A stretch of 64,000 bases of DNA from Bosea sp. (in: a-proteobacteria) (GCF_023953965.1 NZ_JAMLIX010000001.1:744001-808000); one strand, 5' to 3'; shown: positions 8,878 through 18,017, counted from the stretch's first letter. Notes: generated from the sequence alone by a model not told the origin. Program-made: numbers and translations.

Positions 8878-9239
8878 GCCTGTGCCTTGCGGCCGGCGCG
8901 CTCGTCGTGGCGCTCGGCCACAGCGAGATCACGCTGGGCTGGCGCCATTCGGTGCAGAAGACGCTGTGGGAGGAGGTCTGGCGGCAGACCCCCGCCGGGC
9001 TCGAGATCGTCGAGGCGCGGATCGAAGGCTCGGGCGCCGGCATGGACCCGCCCGAGGGCGCCAGGCTCGTCGCCGGCTTCTGGCGCTGGCATCCGGCGCT
9101 GCCGCCGCTGCAGGAAGTGGTGATGCGCCGCTCGGGCGCGACCGCCGACTGGCGCCTGTGCGCGGCATCGGGCTGCCGGCCGATGGGCGACTACCTGCCG
9201 GCCGATGCCGACCCGGTCACGCTCAAGATCTGCGACTAG
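8874..9239 (+). CDS. DUF1850 domain protein, TAXI-TRAP associated
   Basis: A 121-aa protein starting inside the permease stop codon (ATGA overlap). A hydrophobic N-terminus is followed by a small beta-rich domain with the DUF1850-like beginning (SEITLGWRHSVQKT, about residues 17-30) and a CxxxxGC-like tail (CAASGC). DUF1850 genes routinely follow TAXI-TRAP permeases; their function is unknown. The hydrophobic start suggests export or membrane anchoring. Confidence 0.85.
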   Translation: MSLCLAAGALVVALGHSEITLGWRHSVQKTLWEEVWRQTPAGLEIVEARIEGSGAGMDPPEGARLVAGFWRWHPALPPLQEVVMRRSGATADWRLCAASGCRPMGDYLPADADPVTLKICD

Positions 9240-9284
9240 AGCATTTTCGAGCGAAGTGGACACCGGTTCGCGTGAAGAAAATGC
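9239..9284. repeat. Intergenic palindromic repeat, family 2
   Basis: The element begins GAGCATTTTC and closes with GAAAATGC, enclosing an inner GCGAA/TTCGC stem. A related copy with the same GAGCAT start and a CACTTTTC core is at 18775-18825. Elements of this kind are common between genes in Hyphomicrobiales. It overlaps the stop codon of the DUF1850 gene. Confidence 0.65.
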
Positions 9285-9296
9285 GATAAACAAGGA

Positions 9297-9341
9297 CCTG
9301 GAGCAATTTCGCGATTCGGAGAATCGCGGAATCGCTCCAGG
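9297..9341. terminator. Nested hairpin between convergent genes
   Basis: An outer stem CCTGGAGC/GCTCCAGG encloses an inner stem GCGATTC/GAATCGC with loop GGA. It lies between the end of the DUF1850 gene (plus) and the stop of the small membrane protein (minus), so it could terminate transcription from both sides. There is no T-tract. Confidence 0.5.
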
Positions 9342-9342
9342 C

Positions 9343-9582
9343 TCAGTCGACCTCGGTCAGATGCTCGATCTTGAGCATGCGGCGCATCAGGTTGACCATG
9401 CCGTAGGCGGCGAAGACCGAGAAGATCGCCATCATGATGTATTCGAAGATGGCGCCGAGATCGAACAGCCCCGCCAGCGCCCAGCCGGCCGCCAGCGCCA
9501 CGCCGAAGAGCTCGACGGCGATCAGGATCCCGAAGGAGGTGACCATGATCAGGTTGCGCCAGTTGGTGTGCCGTCCGGCCAT
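9343..9582 (-). CDS. Small two-helix membrane protein, unknown function
   Basis: A 79-aa protein with two predicted transmembrane segments (about residues 12-40 and 47-66) and a charged C-terminus (LMRRMLKIEHLTEVD). The start at 9582 (MAGRHTNWRN) is chosen because the longer in-frame N-terminus is arginine-rich and runs into the divergent amidase promoter. I do not recognise a family. It is divergent from the nitrile-degradation genes, with about 140 bp between them. Confidence 0.7.
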   Translation of the reverse strand: MAGRHTNWRNLIMVTSFGILIAVELFGVALAAGWALAGLFDLGAIFEYIMMAIFSVFAAYGMVNLMRRMLKIEHLTEVD

Positions 9583-9721
9583 GCTGTCCTTCCCTGGCCT
9601 GCTCCGCCAGAGGAGCGTCGCGCCGGCCATGCCTCTAGCGGAGCCTGCCGCTCCATGCAACAAAATCGCGCTTCGGCAGCGGCCGCCCATGAGGCGGCGA
9701 CGCCAGGGGACCTGACGCCAG

Positions 9722-10918
9722 ATGACCTTCGACGACCCGTTCCGCTGCTTCATCCCCTATCCCGACGCGCCTGTCAGGCATGCCGCGGCGGGGCCCCTCG
9801 CCGGGCTGACGCTGGCGGTGAAGGACCTGTTCGACGTCAAGGGCTATCCGACCGGGGCGGGCTCGCCGCTGGTCATGGCGCAATCCGGCATCAAGGACAA
9901 GACGGCGCCGATCGTGAAGGATCTGCTCAAGGCCGGAGCGCGCTTCGTCGGCAAGACGCATACCGACGAGCTCGCCTTCTCGCTCAATGGCCAGAACGCG
10001 CATTTCGGCGCGCCGATCAACCCGGCCGCGCCGGAGCGCATCGCCGGCGGCTCCTCCTGCGGCTCGATGGCGGCGGTGGCGGGGCGCCTCGCCGATATCG
10101 CGCTCGGCTCCGACACCGGCGGCTCGGTGCGCGCGCCGGCGAGCTATGGCGGCCTGTTCGGCATCCGGCCGAGCCATGGCCGGCTCTCGCTGAAGCGCGT
10201 CTGGCCGCTGGCGGAAAGCCTCGACACGCCGGGCTGGTTTGCCCGCGACGGCGAGGTTTTCGCACGCGTCGCCAACGTGCTGTTCGGGCCGGACAAGACG
10301 GAATTGCCCGAGGCGCCGCGCCTCATCATCGCCGACGACATGTTCGCCGAGGCCGTGCCCGAGGCGGAGACGATCCTGCGCAATGTCGTGCAGCGAGCGG
10401 TGCCCGCGCTCGGCCAGCCCGAAAGCGTCCGGCTCGCGCGCGATCACGACGCCCTCTACTGGGCCTTCCGCCGCATCCAGGGGCGCGAGGCCTGGGCCTC
10501 CGACGGTGCCATGATCGAGCGCTTCGACCCGCCGCTCGGGCCGGGCGTCAGGGAGCGCTTCGCCTTCGCCAAGACCGTCACGGCGGCCGACTATGCCGCG
10601 GGCGAGGCGGTGCGGAAATCCGTCCGCACGAAGCTTGCCCGCCTCCTCGGCCGGGACGGGGTGGTGATCCTGCCGACCATGCCGGACATCGCCCCGCTGA
10701 TCGCGACGCCCGAATCGGAGCTGGAGGATTTCCGCAACCGGGCCTTGCGGCTGCTCTGCCTTTCCGGGCTCACGGGCTTCCCGCAGGTGACGATTCCCGT
10801 GGCGCAGCGCGAAGGCGCCCCGCTCGGCCTGTCGCTGATCGGGCCGAAGGGCTCCGACCGCTCGCTTACCGCCTTCGCCGTGCGCTACGAGCGCGCCCAG
10901 CGCATCCGGATCGCCTGA
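9722..10918 (+). CDS. Amidase (amidase-signature family) linked to nitrile hydratase
   Basis: A 398-aa amidase that probably hydrolyses the amide made by the adjacent nitrile hydratase to acid and ammonia. The Ser-cisSer-Lys triad is readable: Lys34 in LAVKDLFD, the cis-Ser in GGSSCGS (about 111-112) and the nucleophile Ser135 in SDTGGSVRAP. The usual GGSSGGS is altered to GGSSCGS. The enzyme is shorter than many family members (about 450-500 aa). Its stop is 12 bp before the nitrile hydratase alpha gene, supporting one operon: nitrile to amide to acid. Confidence 0.92.
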   Translation: MTFDDPFRCFIPYPDAPVRHAAAGPLAGLTLAVKDLFDVKGYPTGAGSPLVMAQSGIKDKTAPIVKDLLKAGARFVGKTHTDELAFSLNGQNAHFGAPINPAAPERIAGGSSCGSMAAVAGRLADIALGSDTGGSVRAPASYGGLFGIRPSHGRLSLKRVWPLAESLDTPGWFARDGEVFARVANVLFGPDKTELPEAPRLIIADDMFAEAVPEAETILRNVVQRAVPALGQPESVRLARDHDALYWAFRRIQGREAWASDGAMIERFDPPLGPGVRERFAFAKTVTAADYAAGEAVRKSVRTKLARLLGRDGVVILPTMPDIAPLIATPESELEDFRNRALRLLCLSGLTGFPQVTIPVAQREGAPLGLSLIGPKGSDRSLTAFAVRYERAQRIRIA

Positions 10919-10930
10919 GAGGACCCCGCC

Positions 10931-11551
10931 ATGAGCGGACACCACCACGACCACGCCCACGACAACCATTTCACCGCCGTCGAGGCGCGGGTGAAGGCGC
11001 TCGAGACGCTGATGGTCGAGAAGGGCTATGTCGATCCGGCCGCGCTCGACGCCATCATCGACACCTACGAGACGAAGATCGGCCCGCGCAACGGCGCCCG
11101 CATCGTCGCCAGGGCCTGGACCGATCCGGCCTTCGCCGAGCGGCTGAAGGCGGACGGCACGGCGGCCGTGGCGGAGTTCGGCTATGGCGGGCGCGGCGGC
11201 GAGCACATCGTCGCCTGCTTCAACACGCCCGAAGAGCACAACCTGATCGTCTGCACGCTGTGCTCCTGCTATCCCTGGCCGGTGCTGGGGCTGCCGCCGG
11301 TCTGGTACAAATCGCCGCCCTATCGCGCCAAGGCGGTGATCGACCCGCGCGGCACGCTCGCCGATTTCGGCGTGACCCTGCCGGAGGGCCAGCGCATCCG
11401 CGTCTGGGATTCGACGGCCGAGACCCGCTTCATCGTCATCCCGATGCGGCCCGCCGGCACCGAAGGCTGGAGCGAGGAGAAGCTGGCGAGCATCGTCTCG
11501 CGCGATTCGATGATCGGTACCGGCCTGCCCCGGCCGGAGGACGCGCCATGA
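10931..11551 (+). CDS. nthA: Nitrile hydratase alpha subunit, cobalt type
   Basis: Metal-binding subunit of nitrile hydratase, 206 aa, which hydrates nitriles to amides. The metal claw motif is VCTLCSC (Cys108, Cys111, Ser112, Cys113). Threonine in the second position of the motif (CTLC, not CSLC) marks the cobalt-type enzyme. Other family landmarks are the following YPWPVLGLPP and the later RVWDSTAETR. The N-terminus is unusually His-rich (MSGHHHDHAHDNH). It overlaps the beta subunit gene by 4 bp (ATGA). Confidence 0.97.
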   Translation: MSGHHHDHAHDNHFTAVEARVKALETLMVEKGYVDPAALDAIIDTYETKIGPRNGARIVARAWTDPAFAERLKADGTAAVAEFGYGGRGGEHIVACFNTPEEHNLIVCTLCSCYPWPVLGLPPVWYKSPPYRAKAVIDPRGTLADFGVTLPEGQRIRVWDSTAETRFIVIPMRPAGTEGWSEEKLASIVSRDSMIGTGLPRPEDAP

Positions 11552-12207
11552 ACAGCGCCCACGACCTCGGCGGCCAGATGGGCTTCGGCCCGGTCGTGCC
11601 GGAGCCGGACGAGCCGGCCTTCCACGGCGACTGGGAAAAGCGCGTGCTCGCGATCAACGTCGCCGCCGGCGCCATGGGCGCCTGGACGATCGACGAGATC
11701 CGCCATGCCCGCGAAAGCCTGCCGCCGGCGCAGTACCTCTCCGCAAGCTATTACGAGATCTGGCTCGCGGCGCTCGACAAGGTGCTGGTCGGGCACGGCT
11801 TCCTGACGCCGGACGAGCTCGCCAGCGGCAAGCCCGGCCCGCAACGCCGCGAGCCGAAGCGCGTGCTCAAGGGCGAGGAGATCGCCGGCGTGCTCGCCCG
11901 CGGCTTCCCCTATGAGCGGAAAGCCGAGGCGCCGGCACGTTTCAAGGTCGGGGACCGGGTGCGGACGATCGTGATGCACCCGCAGCACCACACCCGCCTG
12001 CCGCGCTATGCCCGCGGCAAGGCGGGCGTGATCGAGCGCGTCACCGGCTGCCACGTCTTCCCGGATACGGGCGCGCAGGGGCTGCCCGAGACGGCGCAAT
12101 GGCTCTACACGGTGGTCTTCGACGGCCGTGAGCTCTGGGGCCGCGACGGCGACCCGGCCTCCACCGTCAGCATCGAAGCCTGGGAGAGCTATCTTGAGCC
12201 GGCCTGA
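11548..12207 (+). CDS. nthB: Nitrile hydratase beta subunit
   Basis: Partner subunit of nitrile hydratase, 219 aa, normal length. It opens with the family-typical MNSAHDLGGQMGFGPV and has a C-terminal SH3-like barrel with FKVGDRVR, a GKAG turn and LYTVVFDGRELWG. Its ATG lies in the alpha-subunit stop and its own stop overlaps the start of the accessory gene, so alpha, beta and accessory are likely translationally coupled. Confidence 0.97.
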   Translation: MNSAHDLGGQMGFGPVVPEPDEPAFHGDWEKRVLAINVAAGAMGAWTIDEIRHARESLPPAQYLSASYYEIWLAALDKVLVGHGFLTPDELASGKPGPQRREPKRVLKGEEIAGVLARGFPYERKAEAPARFKVGDRVRTIVMHPQHHTRLPRYARGKAGVIERVTGCHVFPDTGAQGLPETAQWLYTVVFDGRELWGRDGDPASTVSIEAWESYLEPA

Positions 12208-12577
12208 GCTCGATCTGGCAGCGCTCGCCGCCGGGACGCCGATCCCGCGCGATGCCGAGGGCCCGGTCTTCGCCGAGCCCTGGCAGGCGCAGGCCTTCGC
12301 GCTCACCGTCGCCTTGCAGAACAGGGGCGTCTTCACGGCGCAGGAATGGGCGCAGGCGCTCGGCGCCGAGATCCGCGAGGCGCTGAGCAGCGGCGGCTGC
12401 CGCGACGGCTCGGATTATTACGAGCGCTGGTGCGAGGCGCTGGAGCATCTCCTGATCGCCAAGGGGCTCGCCTCGCATGACGGGCTCGATGCCCTCGCCG
12501 CCTCCTGGGCGCGCGCCGCCGAGGCGACGCCCCACGGCAAGCCGATCCGGCTGGAGAACGACCCGCTCCGGGGCTGA
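12194..12577 (+). CDS. Nitrile hydratase accessory (activator) protein
   Basis: A 127-aa homologue of the small proteins that load cobalt into nitrile hydratase alpha. It resembles the N-terminal half of a beta subunit (FAEPWQAQAFALTVALQ, FTAQEWAQALG, YYERWCEALEHLL), the known relationship for this family. A TTG at 12194 overlapping the beta stop is taken as the start; a GTG at 12128 is in frame but would overlap nthB by 80 bp. It lacks the lysine- and histidine-rich tail of some activators. Confidence 0.88.
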   Translation: MSRPELDLAALAAGTPIPRDAEGPVFAEPWQAQAFALTVALQNRGVFTAQEWAQALGAEIREALSSGGCRDGSDYYERWCEALEHLLIAKGLASHDGLDALAASWARAAEATPHGKPIRLENDPLRG

Positions 12578-12583
12578 CGCGGC

Positions 12584-13600
12584 TCAGCTTCCCATCCCGC
12601 CGAGCCAGAGGCCGGTGAACAGCGCCGCGCCCAGCACGGCGACGAAGGCGGCGGCGAGGAGTTCGAGCCCGGCGATCAGCCGGGCGGCGCGCAAGCCCCC
12701 GCCGCTTGCGAATTTCAGCGCCGCGAACTTGAAGAAGACCGCGAAGGCGGCGAGCGCCCCGGTGGTGAGCGCCGTGCCCAGCGCCATGGCGAAGGTCGCG
12801 GCGACGCCGGCCCCGAACAGCCCCTGCGAGGCGGCGAAGACGAGGATGATCAAGGCCCCGGCGCAGGGCCTCAAGCCCGCCGCCAGCACCACGCCGGCCA
12901 TGTCGCGCCAGCCGGAAAGCCGCGCCACCCGCTCGGCATCGGGCAGATGGACATGGTCGCAAGTCCCCGGATCATGCGCGGTGCCGCCGCCCAGCGCGAC
13001 CAGCGCGCCCGCCTTGCGCCAGAGCATCAGGAGGCCGACCAGCGCCACCAGCAGGAAGCTGCCCTGCTCGATCACGCCGGTCGCGGCGTTCATCTGCATC
13101 GCCGTCGTCCGCAGCAGCAATGTCGCCACCGCCACGATCGCGATCGCGACCAGCGCCTGCAGGATGGCGGCGGCGAAGCTCAAGGCCAGCCCCCGCTTCA
13201 GGCTGCGGTTGTCGGCGAGGATATAGCCGGAGATCACCGCCTTGCCGTGGCCGGGGCCCGCCGCATGGAAGACGCCGTAGCCAAAGGAGAGCCCGAGCAG
13301 CCCCCAGAGCGCCCCCGGCACGGTGGCGATCGCCTTCAGCGCCGCCGTCAACTCGCGGTAGAAGCTCGCCTGCCAGGCGATCAGCAGCGCGCCGATGCCG
13401 GTCGCGGAGGGCAGCGCCTCGCGCGGCAGGGCCATGCCGAAGGGGTTGCGCGGGGCGGGAGGCGGCGGCGGGCTGACGCTCGCGACCAGCAGGGCGAGAA
13501 GGCTCGCCGCGCCCGCGACCACGAGCAGCGCCAGCCCCGCGACGGCGATCCGCGCCAGCAGCGGCCTCGCCGTCTCCACGGGGGCGGCCGTCACGGACAT
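12584..13600 (-). CDS. NicO/RcnA-type nickel-cobalt transporter
   Basis: A 338-aa membrane protein of the NicO family with about seven helices. The signature HAAGPGHGKAVISGY (about residues 111-125) and GLRPCAGALIILVFA, both typical of the family, are clear, and a short metal-binding-type loop (DPGTCDHVHLPD) sits midway. It overlaps the upstream DUF1007 gene by 10 bp and converges on the cobalt nitrile hydratase genes with 6 bp between. It may supply or remove cobalt for that enzyme, but direction of transport cannot be read from sequence. Confidence 0.9.
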   Translation of the reverse strand: MSVTAAPVETARPLLARIAVAGLALLVVAGAASLLALLVASVSPPPPPAPRNPFGMALPREALPSATGIGALLIAWQASFYRELTAALKAIATVPGALWGLLGLSFGYGVFHAAGPGHGKAVISGYILADNRSLKRGLALSFAAAILQALVAIAIVAVATLLLRTTAMQMNAATGVIEQGSFLLVALVGLLMLWRKAGALVALGGGTAHDPGTCDHVHLPDAERVARLSGWRDMAGVVLAAGLRPCAGALIILVFAASQGLFGAGVAATFAMALGTALTTGALAAFAVFFKFAALKFASGGGLRAARLIAGLELLAAAFVAVLGAALFTGLWLGGMGS

Positions 13601-14232
13601 GCCACCAGCGCCCGCGTCGTGATCTCGAGCCCGCTGACGTCGGGCGTCGCGGTGATGTCGGCCTCGGCGAGCCGCTTCTGCGTGTCGTCGTCGAGCTTCG
13701 GCGGGCGGCTCACCCGCACCAGGCAGCCCTCCGGTGCGCCGGTCGTGACCACTGCGTCGGGCGCGTCGACGATATTGAAGGCGACGAAATAGGTCGGATC
13801 GCCGATCTCGATGCCGAAGGAGCGCGCCTTCGCCGGGTTCTTCAGCGGCAGCGTGTAGGTCAGCGTCAGGATCTTGCCGTCGAAGGACATGACCTCACCA
13901 CCCGGCGTGCCGAATTCCTGCTTGCGGCCGTTGAGCTTGGCGGCGGTGAAGAACTCGACGTCCGGCAGCGATTCGACGTTGATCTTGGCGAGCTCGGCGA
14001 GCTCGTCCGAGCTCAGCTTGCCGTCGCCGTTCTTGTCGAGTCCCTGCGTGATATAGGCCGAATAGGCTTCGTCGAAGCTCCAGCGATGCCGGATCGCCTG
14101 CACCACGCCGTCCGGAGCGAACAGGATCTCGGCCTTCGCCTCGACGAAGACATGGGGATGCGCGCTGGCCGCGCCTGCGCCGATGACGGCGAGCAGGAGC
14201 CCGCACAGGGCCGTCGGACAAGCGCGTCGCAT
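13591..14232 (-). CDS. DUF1007 periplasmic protein with an EF-hand motif
   Basis: A 213-aa exported protein. After a signal peptide (cleavage about ASA-HPH) it opens with HPHVFVEAKAEI, the usual start of DUF1007 proteins. Around residues 64-76 lies DKNGDGKLSSDEL, a textbook EF-hand calcium loop. ATG 14232 or the GTG just before it is the likely start, since AGGAGG lies 10-13 bp upstream; the ATG at 14256 would place that ribosome site inside the gene. DUF1007 genes commonly precede NicO transporters, as here, suggesting an auxiliary role in metal transport. Confidence 0.85.
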   Translation of the reverse strand: MRRACPTALCGLLLAVIGAGAASAHPHVFVEAKAEILFAPDGVVQAIRHRWSFDEAYSAYITQGLDKNGDGKLSSDELAELAKINVESLPDVEFFTAAKLNGRKQEFGTPGGEVMSFDGKILTLTYTLPLKNPAKARSFGIEIGDPTYFVAFNIVDAPDAVVTTGAPEGCLVRVSRPPKLDDDTQKRLAEADITATPDVSGLEITTRALVACP

Positions 14233-14429
14233 CACCGGCGAAAATCCTCCTAGCATCCGGCAGGCTTGAGCCGATTGTGGTTAACCGATCCTCAACGGGC
14301 GCAGCTCCCGACAGCCATCGGCGCCAAACCGGGCTAAATCGCGGCGCCCGCACCGGCCATCTCCGCAAAGCGCTGGACCGCGGCCCGAAAACTGGAATGA
14401 TACCAGATCGATTGACCGTCCCCGGTCGT

Positions 14430-14450
14430 TATGTCAGCATTGCTGACATA
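14430..14450. promoter_or_regulatory. Perfect 21-bp palindrome upstream of the IOR gene
   Basis: Two perfectly complementary 10-base arms (TATGTCAGCA and its complement) flank a central T. It ends 30 bp before the ATG of the fused indolepyruvate ferredoxin oxidoreductase, a natural operator position. The arm sequence suggests a dimeric winged-helix regulator such as GntR or MarR; no regulator gene adjoins. Confidence 0.6.
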
Positions 14451-14480
14451 TTTGCCGTGGGAACGATCCGGGAGGCCGCC

Positions 14481-17400
14481 ATGGCCGAGACAGCGCGCCC
14501 ATCCGGCTCCGCGACGGGACGCTTGCGCAGCGTCGCGCTCGGCGACAAATACGATCTCGGCAAGCGCGAGGTCTTCCTCACCGGCACGCAGGCCGTCACC
14601 CGCATGCTGCTGATGCAGCGCGAGCGCGACCGCCGCGCCGGGCTCGACACCGCCGGCTTCGTCACGGGCTATCGCGGCTCCCCGCTCGGCGGGCTCGACC
14701 AGCAGCTCATGCGCGCCAGCGCGGCGCTGGAGGCGGCCGGCATCGTCTTCCAGCCGGGGCTGAACGAGGACCTCGCCGCGACCGCCGTCTGGGGCTCGCA
14801 GCAGGCGGGCCTGAGCGGCGAAGGCAAGCATGACGGCGTCTTCGCGCTCTGGTACGGCAAGGGGCCGGGTGTCGACCGCTCAGGAGACGTCCTGCGCCAC
14901 GGCAACATGGCCGGCACCGATCCGAAGGGCGGCGTGATCTGCCTGATGGGCGACGACCACACCGCCGAATCCTCGACCAACGCCCACCAGACCGAATTCG
15001 TCCTGGTCGACCGGATGATGCCGATCCTCAACCCGGCCGGCGTGCAGGAGATCATCGATTACGGCCTGCACGGCTTCGCGCTGTCGCGCTTCGCCTCGGT
15101 CTGGGTCGGCATCAAATGCGTCAAGGACAACATCGAATCGACGGCTTCCGTCGACGGCTCGCTCGAGCGCGTCGAAATCGTCGCCCCGACGGATTACACC
15201 CCGCCGCCCGGCGGCCTCGGCATCCGCCGCGAGCTCGATTTCGTCGAGCAGGAACGCCGGATGCATCTTCACAAGCGCGATGCCGTGCTGGCCTATCTCA
15301 GAGCCAACAAGCTCAACCGCATCGTCACCCATGGCGGGACGAAGCCGCGCATCGGCATCGTCACCGTCGGCAAGTCCTATCTCGACACCCGCCAGGCGCT
15401 GGCCGATCTCGGCATCGACGAGGTCCGCGCCAACGATCTCGGCATCCGCCTGTTCAAGCTCGCCTGCCCCTGGCCGATCGACGCAGCCGAGCTGAAAACC
15501 TTCGCCGCCGGGCTCGACCTGATCATGGTGGTCGAGGAGAAGCGCTCGCTGATCGAGGTGCAGGTCCGCGAGGAACTCTACGGCGCCGCGCATCAGCCGA
15601 TGGTGATCGGCAAGAAGGACGAAAAGGGCGACTGGCTCTTCCCCGTCCATGGCGCGCTCGATCCCAACGACATCGCCGTCGCGCTGGGCGCGCGCCTCAT
15701 GCAATACCGCGACGATCCCGCCCTGCGCGTCCGGCTCACGGAGATCGCGCAGGCACAGGGCCGCCTCGCCGAGGCGCAGGAGATCGCCCGGCGCACGCCC
15801 TATTTCTGCTCGGGCTGCCCGCATAATTCCTCGACCGTCGTGCCGGAAGGCTCGCGCGCCTATGCCGGCATCGGCTGCCACTACATGGTGCAGTGGATGG
15901 ACCGCGACACAGCGGGCTTCACCCAGATGGGCGGCGAGGGCGCGAACTGGATCGGCGAGGCGCCGTTCTCGAAGCGCGGCCACGTGTTCCAGAACATCGG
16001 CGACGGCACCTATACCCATTCCGGCTCGCTCGCGATCCGCTGGGCGGTCGCGGCTGGCGCCACCATCACCTACAAGCTGCTCTACAACGATGCGGTCGCG
16101 ATGACCGGCGGCCAGCAGGCGGAAGGCCATCTCTCGCCCGACCAGATGGCCCGGCAGGTCGCGGCCGAGGGCGTCAGGCGCATCGCCGTTGTCACGGACG
16201 AGCCCGGCAAATATACAGCCAGCACGCAATGGCCGCCGGGCACGACGCTGCACCACCGCGACGAGCTCGATGCCGTCCAGCGCGAGCTTGCCGCCACATC
16301 CGGCGTCTCGCTCCTGCTCTACGACCAGACCTGCGCCACCGAGAAGCGCCGCCGGCGCAAGCGCGGCGCTTATCCCGACCCCGACAAGCGCATCCTGATC
16401 AACGAGCTCGTCTGCGAGGGCTGCGGCGATTGCGGCGTGCAGTCGAACTGCGTCTCGGTGCAGCCGCTGGCGACCGAATTCGGCCGCAAGCGGCAGATCG
16501 ACCAGTCGAACTGCAACAAGGATTTTTCCTGCGTGAAGGGCTTCTGCCCGTCCTTCGTCACGGTGCATGGCGCGAAGCCGAAGAAGGCCGATCCGCCCCG
16601 GCTCGACGCCTCCACGCTCGGCGAGGACGCGCTGCCGGAGCCCAACGTGCCGGCGCTCGAGCGCGACTTCGCGGTGATCGTCACCGGCGTCGGCGGCACC
16701 GGCGTCGTCACCATCGGCGCGATCCTCGGCATGGCCGCCCATCTCGAGGGCAAGGGCTGCGGCATGATCGACATGGCCGGGCTCGCCCAGAAAGGCGGCG
16801 CCGTCTTCAGCCACGTCAAGCTCGCGCCCCGTCCCGACGACATCCACGCGATCCGCGTCACCGCCGGCCAGGCCGATCTCGTGCTCGGCTGCGACTTGAC
16901 CGTCACCGGCTCGAAGAAGGTCGTCGGCGCGATCCGCCCCGATCGCGGCAGGGCCATCGTCAACACCGCCGAGAGCCTGCCGGGCGATTTCACCCGCAAC
17001 GCCGATTTCTCGCTGCCGACGGAGCGGCTGAAGCGCGCGATCCTCGCGGCGGCCGGCCGCGAAAGGACGCATTTCATCGACGCGACCGCGGCGGCGACCG
17101 CCTTCCTCGGCAATGCCATCGCCGCCAACATGTTCATGCTCGGCCATGCCTGGCAGCTCGGGGCCGTGCCGCTCTCGCGCGCGAGCCTGCTCGAAGCGAT
17201 CGAGCTCAACGGCGAGGCGGTCGCGATGAACGGCCGCGCTTTCGAGCTCGGCCGCCGCGCCGCCCATGACCCGCAGGCGCTCGCCGATCTCCTGGCGCAG
17301 AGCCGGGCGGCCACGCCGGCCCGCAGGCTCTCGCAGACGCTCGACGAGATCATCGAGCGGCGCGTCGCCTTCCTCACCGCCTATCAGAACGCGGCCTATG

Positions 17401-18017
17401 CCGCGCGCTACCGCCATCTCGTCGCCCGCGCACAGACGCGCGAGGCCGCGGCCGTGCCGGGCAGCGCGGCGCTGAGCGAGGCCGTCGCCCGCAACCTGTT
17501 CAAGCTGATGGCCTACAAGGACGAATACGAGGTGGCGCGCCTCTACAGCGACGGCACCTTCCGCCGGCAGCTCGCCGCCACCTTCGAGGCCGAGGGCCAG
17601 AAGCTCCGCTACGAATTCCACCTCGCCCCGCCGCTGCTGGCGCGGCGCGATCCCGCCAGCGGCTTGCCGCGCAAGATCAGTTTCGGCCCCTGGATGATGG
17701 GCGCCTTCACCGTGCTGGCGAAGCTGAAGGGCCTGCGCGGCACCGCCTTCGACCTCTTCGGCTACACTGAGGAACGCCGCACCGAACGCCGGCTGATCGC
17801 GGATTACGAAGCGCTGCTGAACGAGCTGTTGACGCGGCTTTCATCGGAGAATCACGCGCTCTCGGTCGCACTCGCCGCGATTCCGGAGAAGATCCGCGGC
17901 TTCGGCCACGTCAAGGCGCGCCATCTTCAGGCTGCGAAGGCCGAGGAGGCGGCGCTGCTCGATCAATTGCGTGAGGGTGCGCCCGCATCCTCCGGCCTGC
18001 CCCGGGCCGCGGAGTAA
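14481..18017 (+). CDS. Indolepyruvate ferredoxin oxidoreductase, fused alpha-gamma type
   Basis: A 1178-aa 2-oxoacid:ferredoxin oxidoreductase with both subunits in one chain, oxidatively decarboxylating aryl- or branched-chain 2-oxoacids to acyl-CoA. In order: a pyrimidine-binding domain with GYRGSPLGGLD (about residue 57), a TPP domain with CSGCPHNSS and GIGCHYM (about 445-470), a cysteine-rich Fe-S segment (CEGCGDCG, CNKDFSC, about 645-690) and a gamma domain starting VTGVGGTGVVTIG (about 735). The ATG at 14481 follows GGGAGG; the longer upstream frame would run through the palindrome at 14430-14450. Confidence 0.94.
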   Translation: MAETARPSGSATGRLRSVALGDKYDLGKREVFLTGTQAVTRMLLMQRERDRRAGLDTAGFVTGYRGSPLGGLDQQLMRASAALEAAGIVFQPGLNEDLAATAVWGSQQAGLSGEGKHDGVFALWYGKGPGVDRSGDVLRHGNMAGTDPKGGVICLMGDDHTAESSTNAHQTEFVLVDRMMPILNPAGVQEIIDYGLHGFALSRFASVWVGIKCVKDNIESTASVDGSLERVEIVAPTDYTPPPGGLGIRRELDFVEQERRMHLHKRDAVLAYLRANKLNRIVTHGGTKPRIGIVTVGKSYLDTRQALADLGIDEVRANDLGIRLFKLACPWPIDAAELKTFAAGLDLIMVVEEKRSLIEVQVREELYGAAHQPMVIGKKDEKGDWLFPVHGALDPNDIAVALGARLMQYRDDPALRVRLTEIAQAQGRLAEAQEIARRTPYFCSGCPHNSSTVVPEGSRAYAGIGCHYMVQWMDRDTAGFTQMGGEGANWIGEAPFSKRGHVFQNIGDGTYTHSGSLAIRWAVAAGATITYKLLYNDAVAMTGGQQAEGHLSPDQMARQVAAEGVRRIAVVTDEPGKYTASTQWPPGTTLHHRDELDAVQRELAATSGVSLLLYDQTCATEKRRRRKRGAYPDPDKRILINELVCEGCGDCGVQSNCVSVQPLATEFGRKRQIDQSNCNKDFSCVKGFCPSFVTVHGAKPKKADPPRLDASTLGEDALPEPNVPALERDFAVIVTGVGGTGVVTIGAILGMAAHLEGKGCGMIDMAGLAQKGGAVFSHVKLAPRPDDIHAIRVTAGQADLVLGCDLTVTGSKKVVGAIRPDRGRAIVNTAESLPGDFTRNADFSLPTERLKRAILAAAGRERTHFIDATAAATAFLGNAIAANMFMLGHAWQLGAVPLSRASLLEAIELNGEAVAMNGRAFELGRRAAHDPQALADLLAQSRAATPARRLSQTLDEIIERRVAFLTAYQNAAYAARYRHLVARAQTREAAAVPGSAALSEAVARNLFKLMAYKDEYEVARLYSDGTFRRQLAATFEAEGQKLRYEFHLAPPLLARRDPASGLPRKISFGPWMMGAFTVLAKLKGLRGTAFDLFGYTEERRTERRLIADYEALLNELLTRLSSENHALSVALAAIPEKIRGFGHVKARHLQAAKAEEAALLDQLREGAPASSGLPRAAE

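Noticed and set aside
14880..17621. 913-codon minus-strand frame across the IOR gene
   Set aside because: Antisense shadow of an intact, motif-rich oxidoreductase.
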